A DNA stretch of 47,851 nucleotides from Chlamydomonas sphaeroides. Its lineage: Eukaryota; Chlorophyta; Chlorophyceae; Chlamydomonadales; Chlamydomonadaceae. The stretch covers positions 1,964 to 49,814 of the forward strand of contig BDDC01000592.1 in assembly GCA_001662425.1 (NCBI GenBank), in the 5' to 3' direction. The notes below the pieces were generated by a model. The model was not told where the DNA came from, searched no databases, and saw only the letters and a program-made list of their open reading frames with translations. Positions 41,182-47,851 of this stretch are shown here, in pieces (position 1 is the first letter of the stretch; each line of letters begins with the position of its first letter). A program made the translations under genes and the position numbers.

Positions 41182-44100
41182 ATGTCCTCCTCCTATTACG
41201 GCGCTGGCGGCAGCATGTCTGCAAGCGCGCCCACCACGCGCTTCACGCCGGGGGATTTCAAGTATAACGGCCGCGTGGCGCTGGCGCTGGTTCCATGCCT
41301 TCTAACGGTGGCCATCATTGGAGGCGTGCCCGTGCTGGCCTGCCTGAGCGTGGGCGCTATGGTGGTCTACCTTATGGATGCTCTGCAGGTACGTAGCCAG
41401 CCACGTTCCTACGGCTCTCATGGAGCCCAGCCGCAACCAGGCCTGGCCGCAGCGCGGCACGCGCTAGGGCCACTGCATGCCGCCCGGTGCCGGCAACACG
41501 CGCGTCCGCTGACGCCACGACGCCCCTCTGCCGCCCTCCGCCCCGCGACTCCGCAGTACCGCGAGGGCGCCTTCTCGTGCGCGTGGCTGACGCTGGGGTG
41601 TGCGTACATCGCCTTCTCGGTGTCGCTGCTCACGTTCTCGGACGCGCCGGTCGCCCTGCAGGTGCGCCAAACTCCGTTGCGCCTGCAAGCAATCAGCAAT
41701 TGACTCTCGTTGCCCCCCTGCCCACACCTGCTCTGATACCTCGCTTACGCCGCTGGCCGCCCGCCTCAACCCCCAACTCTCTCTCCACCCTCCTGCCCAG
41801 CTGCTGTCGCTGTTCACGACGCTGGCGCTATGCGCCCTGACGGGCATGTGGGGCAGCCTGCAGTTCAAGTGGCTGCAGATGCAGTACCCGGCAGCCGCCA
41901 TCTACTTTGAGCGCTGCGTGCTCACGGCCACGCTGCCGCTGGCCGCCGTTATGCACAGCCTCGGCCTCGCGACCTTCGTGCCGTACAGCGACGTGCCGTA
42001 CTACCTCGCCATCCTGCTGGTCGGGCTGTACTACGCGCTCGGCCGGCCGCTCATGTCGTCTTTCTACAATGTGAGCAGCCATTGGGACCTGGCCCGGGGC
42101 CACTGCGCGAATCGAACCGTGCTGGCTGGCGCGACGGGGAACGTTTTGCGCTTGGGCGAGTGAACTCGTGGCAAAGCACTCGCACGGTGCATCCCGCGAC
42201 ACATGTGCGGAAGACCTTGCACGGCCGCTCTTCCATGTGTTAGCATCCCTCCTATACATCAACAGGAAACCCCTCGCTGCCCGCTCCCGGCCCGCAGGTC
42301 AAGGCCGGGCCCGGCGGCCTGGGCGGCGGCCCCGCCGTGGGCCCCGAGGCCGTAGTGCAGACGCGCGCCGACGGCGCCGTCATGGCCGCCCTGGTCGCCT
42401 TCCTGCCCGCCGCCACCTACTCGGCCGTGCACTGGGTGGTCCTGGGCTTTCCCATGCACGTCTACGCGATGCTGCTGCTGTCCGGCGGCATGCCGCTGGT
42501 CCTGGCGTTGCTGCCCGGCGGCATGTGGTGGCTGGCGCCCGTGCAGGCGCCCATAAACGCCAGCGGCCGCTCGGCGGCGCCGTCCGACGGGCCGCTGTAC
42601 GGCAGCATGCCGTACGTGGCCACGCCGTCGCGCGGTCTGGCGGGCTTCCTGCGCAAGGCAATCCTGGCGGCAGCGCTGCTGGTGGCGCTGATCGGGTTCG
42701 AGGGGCGCGTGGTGTTCCACGGCTTCGGACAGTACATCAGGCTGCCACCGCCCTGGAACTGGGTGCGTGCGTGCGGGCTCGGGAGGGCTCGAGCAATGCA
42801 ACGAAGGTCCGACCCTGTCCGACCCAGGCCGGTCTGGGCCCGTCGTCGTGCCCTTGCAAGCGGCGCCCTGGCGTTGGCACAAGCAGCGCCCGTGCTATGT
42901 ACCTAGTCCGCGGCCTGTGGAGCTCCATGTTCAATGCTCACCTGCGATGCCGTTCTATTTTGATGCTTCCGCTTTCACTGGCGCGGGGGACAGGTGTCGG
43001 TCACGTTCGCGCTGTTCGGGCTGGCGGTGGTGGGCCTTCTGCACGTGACCGGCTCACTGGGCGCCAGCGTGGACGTGACCGTGGCGGGCACCTTCCTGCT
43101 GCTGTGCACCACCGCCGGTGCGTGGCGGGCGCATGGGCACCGCGATTGGCCCCGGCTGGGTCTGGACAACAGCCTCCGCATCGCGCCCAGTGCCGTGCAG
43201 TGCAGTGTGCAGCGCAGCACGGCGGCTTGCGGTTGCCCCTGGCGGGGCCCGTATGGGCACGGAGTGATATGTTGACCATGCCATATCCCTGACCGCAGGC
43301 TCTCTGGCCGCCGGCGTGCCCTTCCCCTGGCTGCCCGCGCCGCTGCTGGCGGCGTGCGGCCTGTCGCTATTCTACGAAAGCCGCAGCCTGCGGGAGTACC
43401 TGGTCTTCGTGGTGGGCGGCTTCTTCACATGTGAGCGGGCGGCGGCGATAGGGGCAATAACATGGAGCCCCAGCCCGCCTGTGGCTGTCGCTGATCGCTT
43501 TCAGTTGTCCGCGGTACAAGCCGCGGTCCGGCCGGCGGGCAACGCCCACCATCCACTCCCTCATCTAACCTCTTACGTACCGGCACGTTCCCCCTGGCCC
43601 TGCCCCGCCCCGCCCAGGCCTGTGGTTCATGCGCCAGAACTTCTGGTTCCTGGATATCCTCATCGCCGGCGTCAAGCTGCACACCATCTGCAAGATGGCC
43701 GTGGCGGCGCTGGTGCCCGCGCTCACCGTGCCCGGCCTGGTGCTGGCCAAGGTTCGTGGCGCACACCCACCAGCATTTAGAGCTGCATGTTCGTGTTCTC
43801 AGGAGGTTGACAACCCCACTCACAAGCGGTAGCAACTACCACACGGCAGGGGGGGGCAGGCATACAGGGGCCTCAGGTGCTTACAAGCATGCCCACGGCG
43901 CTGCAGGCAACCCGTCTGTCCCTGCGCTCCACCTCCCTGCGCCCCTCCGCTCCCCGCTCCCACCTGCCCACCCCAGGCCAACGCTCACATCATCGGCGGC
44001 CTGCTGGTGGTGCAGGCGGTGCTGCTGGCGGTCATGGAGGAGAAGCTGTTTGCCGCGGGGCACGCCGACGACGCGCCGGAGCCCATGTACCCAGGTGCGG

Positions 44101-47100
44101 TACACGCAGCGCCTGGGCCTGCGGGTTGACGAGGCCGCCAGCAGCAGCAGCGGCCCCAGCCACGGCCGACCGCAACCCAACAACCCCGCACAACCGCACG
44201 CCCCGCAGGCTGGCTTGTGATCACCACCACCGTGCTGGGCCTGGCCGCCGCGCGCATGCTCACCGGCCGCGGCCGCCTCACGCCGCTCGCCTCCTGGCTG
44301 CTGCACTCGGTGTACACCGCCAAGGCCGCCATGCTGGTCATCCCCGAGGCCTACCTCGTGGCCCCCGCCACGCTGCTCTCCGCCGCCACGCTCGCGCCCT
44401 ACTTCTTCTACGGCCCCTCCTGGATCCACAACTCCCCCGGCGGCACCGGCGCGCTGCTGGCCGTGGCCACCGCCACCGGCTCCGCGCCAGCCGGCGCGCC
44501 CGCAGGCGCGGTCGCGCCGCCGCCGCGCGTGCGGCGCATCCGCCTCGCGCCATGGCAGGGCCTGGGCCACATTCTGTCCGTCTTCATCTGCGTGGGCCTG
44601 GCGCGCTTCGCCATCTTTGACGTGGTGCAGTACCTGCTGTCCGCGCGCCCCACCGAGGGCCTGCTGCTGGGCTGCCTCACGCTCACGACCGCCGCCTGCC
44701 TGCTGCCGCTGAGCAGCCACGCCTACGCCGGCGCCGGGCCCGTGTCGCGCCTGGCCGCCGGTATGGGCCTGGTTGGGCTGCTGCTCGTCCTGCTGCAGGT
44801 GAAGGAGAAGGCAGGGGCTTGAGAGGGTTTGGGCACGGGAGCGGGGCTTGGCGATGGCCTGGCGCTGTTGCTGGCAAGGGTTAGGTAAAGGAGGGAAGGG
44901 CCGTTCCGCTGGTTACCTGCGCCGCTGGCCTACACCCACGCGCACGCTGCTAAGGCCCATCCGCACACAAGCCGCTGGACCAACCGTGCCCCGCCTCCCT
45001 GCCCGTGCTGCCTGCAGCCGCCGCTGCCGCTGGCGGGCGGCGCGCGCTGCCCGCACATGCCGCTGTCGCTCAGCCTGTGCCCGCGGCTGTGGGACGAGCG
45101 GCACGTGCCCATGCACTCGGCCGAGGACGTGGAGATCTGGGGCCGCGGCCTCAGTCGCCGGTGCGAAGTGTGCGGCTGCCTGGCTGCAGCCACCGCGTCT
45201 CCCAACGGGCCCCCAACAGCTACACCGTGCACGCAAAGGGCGCATGCGGTATAGACCGACAGGGAGGCGAATGAACACGTGGCGTAAAGCCGGCAGCAAC
45301 GCAGCCCGTGACGCACCGCCCGTCCCCGATGCGTCCCTGCCCGGATGCCGCAGGGAGCACTGGCCGCGCTGGCTGCTGGTGGCGGCGGTGGTGGCGGGCA
45401 TGGCCACCACGGGCGGCGCGGGGCCGGCGGCGGTGCTGACGGCGCCGCGGCGCGCCAGCGTGGCCGCCAAGCTGGCGTTCGGCAGCGCGGCGGGGCTGCT
45501 GGTGGGCGGCTACACGGCGCTGGAGCTGCTGCCGGAGCAGGTCCCCCTGCAGGTGGGCCTGGGTGGGGCGGTGGCCCGTCCCCCTCAGCCTCGCCTGCCC
45601 CTGTGTTCATAATAATCAACATATACCCGACACGCGACGCCCTTGGGGTCTCCCCAGCCTTGCACACTGCATTGGGTCGCCAATCTCCTTGTCTGGGGTG
45701 GACCCTGCATCCCGCTGTCTCTGAGCAGTCACGCCGTCATACCTGCCTCCTCCCCTGACCTCCGCCCTGCGCGGCCCTGGCCGCAGGTCCTGGTCACGGC
45801 CGCCAGCGTGTTGACGGTCATCTTCGTGGTGCTGCTCTCGCTGCCGCGCGCGGGCGGGCCCGTGGCGCTGCCCGCGCTGGCCATCCTGTGGGCCACCTGC
45901 TCCGGCCTGGCGCTGCTGCTGCACGCCGAGCTGCCCGTGCCCGTGGAGCGAGCCAACAGCCGCCTCTTCCCAGACAGCAAGGTCCAGGTAGGGCCTGCTG
46001 CATTGTTTGGATGGCGAAGTGTGTCGGGCATAGGGCATTATCCAGATGTCCGCAGCCGTCGTGACGGCATTGCGATGACACTCCAAGCGCAGGAATTTTA
46101 AACAGAATCTATGCGACTAGGTTGAGAGGGCTAGAGCCAACGCGCTCACCCCACCCCACACGCCGCCACTCCTCCCGCTCTCCAGGTGGAGAACGAGATC
46201 TACCGCGCCACCAAAGCCTCCCTGCTGGCGGTGGTGGCCTCGCACGCGCTGCTCATGGCCTTCGCGCTCAAGCTCAAGATGACGTCAGCGCTGCGGCGCA
46301 GGGCGGCCGCCATGGCGGGCCGAGGTGGGGCCGCGGCGCGCTGGCCTGCTTGGCACCTTGCTAGGGGGCTGCGACGTCCGGGGCGCGTGCTGTGTTTCTT
46401 TTCTGCGGCTGCTCACGCCTGGCGGTACTGCTCCCTGTGACCTCGGTGCGGCCCCGCAGACGGCTCCGCCGCCGGCCCCTCGCCCATGGCGCTGGCGGGC
46501 ACGTCGCCCTCGGCGCTGCTGTGCGGCCTGGTGCCCTCGTCCGTGTTCAAGTAGGTCGCCGCGCCCTGTGCTGCGCAAGCGCTAGTTAACCGCCACCACC
46601 AACACCAACACAAGCTCAGACAGGAGTGTTTCCCTCTGTTACGTGGAAATGCGCACACGCCACACAACAACCCACGTTTCCTTCCCAGCCCCCTTGTTTC
46701 CCTTCGTGCAGTCGTTGGCACATCCCCCTCATGCCCTCTCTCTTCCGTCATGCACCCCCGCCTCCTCCTCCCTCCCCTGCATCCCCTCCTCCCCCCTTTA
46801 GCAACTACTGCGCCATGCTCAAGCTGGAGGGCGCCGCCGGCATGGCCCTGCAGCGGCTGGCGGCCGAAGGCCTGGGCTGGGTGCCCAGCCTGGGCAACTG
46901 CCTCACGCTCACGGCGGTGGCGCTGGGGGTGGCGCTCAACGGCTTCCTGTCGGGCGGCGCGGGCTCGCCGCAGGTGCGGGGGGCAGGCCGCTGCCGCGCT
47001 CGGTCCGAGGGGTGTGATGAGTGGCGCGCGAGAAGCACTGCAGCGCATGCGCTCCAGGATGTGATGAGGCAAAAGCTGACACTTGGAACGGTCGCCCGCG

Positions 47101-47594
47101 CCGCAGGCCATCTTCATGCTGGCGCCCGTGCTGCTGCTGCTGAGCCAGGTGCGGCGCCTCGGGGAGGGCGGAGGACGGTCTCGGCGCGCAACGGGGGCCG
47201 CTAGGGGGGCTGCGTTGGCGGAGCCTTGCTGGCGCCCTCTCCACCACGTGACCCCGCCCTCCTCGCACCCGCAGGACCCGCTCATCCTGCCGGGCCTCAC
47301 CGAGCGGCAGCGCTACTGCCCGCCCCAGGTGGGTCCACACGCGCTGCACGGCTGGCCGGGACATCAGGGGCGCAAGTGCAAGTTGGCTTGCTAGTTCGCG
47401 ACTCCCTAGGTTAATCCCTGACGGCACCCCACGCCTCTCGCCGCACCCCACCTCGCAGCTGGCCATCTCCGTCTACCTGCTGGGATCGGGCCTCATCGTG
47501 GCGCTGGGCGACGTGCTGGCGGCCACCGGGGGCAACGTGGCGGGCACCGGCCTGCCGCCGCTGCTGTACCTGGCAAAGGAGCTGGGGCTCGCGG
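41182..47594 (+). CDS. NEF1: NEF1-like plastid multi-pass membrane protein, 3' end missing
   Basis: Homologue of Arabidopsis NO EXINE FORMATION 1, a plastid integral membrane protein needed for primexine and lipid supply in pollen; an algal role is unknown. Exons: 41182-41388, 41557-41661, 41801-42070, 42298-42762, 42994-43117, 43299-43430, 43618-43751, 43977-44094, 44209-44798, 45018-45160, 45354-45552, 45787-45987, 46186-46324, 46460-46550, 46802-46973, 47107-47148, 47275-47328, 47459-47594, with 1,107 codons so far. Family blocks in order: ALVPCLLTVAIIGGVPVLAC, MWGSLQFKWLQMQYP, FEGRVVFHGFGQYIRLPPPW, WFMRQNFWFLDILIAGVKL, MYPGWLVITTTVLGLAAARM, LYTAL-type helices, LQPPLPL, GWVPSLGNCLTL, LSGGAGSPQAIFMLAPVLLL and ERQRYCPPQLAISVYLLGSG. 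I count over 15 hydrophobic segments. Arabidopsis NEF1 is about 1,120 residues, so roughly the last 100 residues are lost past the contig end. Only about 25 residues precede the first membrane segment, so no long transit peptide is visible. Confidence 0.9.
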
Positions 47595-47787
47595 GTGGGT
47601 CGCGCGTGCGAGGAAGGGCGCGCGTGCTGGACATGTGCTTGGAGCCGAGCTGGCACCTGTGCTGGGAGTGGGCGTGCGCCCTGCTACCCTGCTACGCGCC
47701 GAGGCATGGGTCACGCAGCGGGTGGCACCTGCAGGGACACCTGCGCATGCAGCCGCTGCGCAACCACTGCCGCAACCACGGAAGCAC

Positions 47788-47790
<3 letters not shown>

Positions 47791-47851
<61 letters not shown>
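47791..47851. other. Terminal poly-C run (probable assembly artefact)
   Basis: The window ends in 61 uninterrupted C residues immediately after ordinary intron sequence of the NEF1-like gene. The N gap at 14375 also begins at a C homopolymer, so this is most likely where sequencing or assembly failed. It is unlikely to be genuine genomic sequence of this length. Confidence 0.8.

Noticed and set aside
1..47851. CRISPR arrays, bacterial operons, tRNA or rRNA genes
   Set aside because: Repeat arrays found are tandem without spacers, all genes are intron-rich nuclear genes, and no tRNA or rRNA signature was seen by eye. A tRNAscan run would be decisive for small RNAs.

Overview
The window reads as nuclear DNA of a GC-rich green alga (Chlorophyta). 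All six genes are split by many short GT-AG introns, mostly with donors such as GTGCGT, GTGGGT and GTGAGY. Codons are strongly GC-biased and the proteins carry long Ala/Gly/Pro/Gln tracts. The gene set is plainly eukaryotic, and one gene (NEF1-like) belongs to a family I know from plants. I cannot name the species. One assembly gap (445 N) and a 61-base terminal poly-C run show this is a draft contig.

Left 17.5 kb (minus strand): one giant gene for an alanine-rich coiled-coil protein. I resolve 30 exons and about 3,600 codons; the 3' end lies beyond the left edge and some sequence may be hidden in the gap. It starts at 17502 with a short basic N-terminal motif like those of pericentrin/AKAP450 and golgins. 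Divergent from it, 17898-20810 (plus) encodes a 530-residue polytopic membrane protein with a disordered, perhaps plastid-targeting, N-terminal region. I do not recognise it.

Middle: 22651-24555 (minus) is a FRA10AC1 homologue, a spliceosome-associated nuclear protein. 25364-30492 (minus) is a GH47 class I alpha-1,2-mannosidase of the secretory pathway. 30944-38044 (plus) is MLH3, the endonuclease subunit of MutL-gamma, expanded to 2,124 residues by a low-complexity linker.

Right: 38987-40348 (minus) is the RNA polymerase I subunit RPA12. Its catalytic C-terminal zinc ribbon is intact, but its N-terminal ribbon has lost two of four cysteines. 41182 to the window end (plus) is a homologue of the plant plastid membrane protein NEF1, with 18 exons visible and the last roughly 100 residues missing.

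Neighbouring genes do not form a pathway. They are ordinary unlinked housekeeping genes in divergent (coiled-coil/membrane protein, GH47/MLH3, RPA12/NEF1), convergent (membrane protein/FRA10AC1, MLH3/RPA12) or tandem (FRA10AC1/GH47) arrangement. The exon models were built by eye: each joins in frame end to end with consensus splice sites, and residue totals are exact multiples of three. The most unusual items are the giant coiled-coil gene with almost only phase-0 introns and internal repeats, the degenerate RPA12 N-ribbon, an apparent 26-nt intron in FRA10AC1, and the expanded MLH3 linker. I saw no mobile element, CRISPR array, rRNA or tRNA gene.
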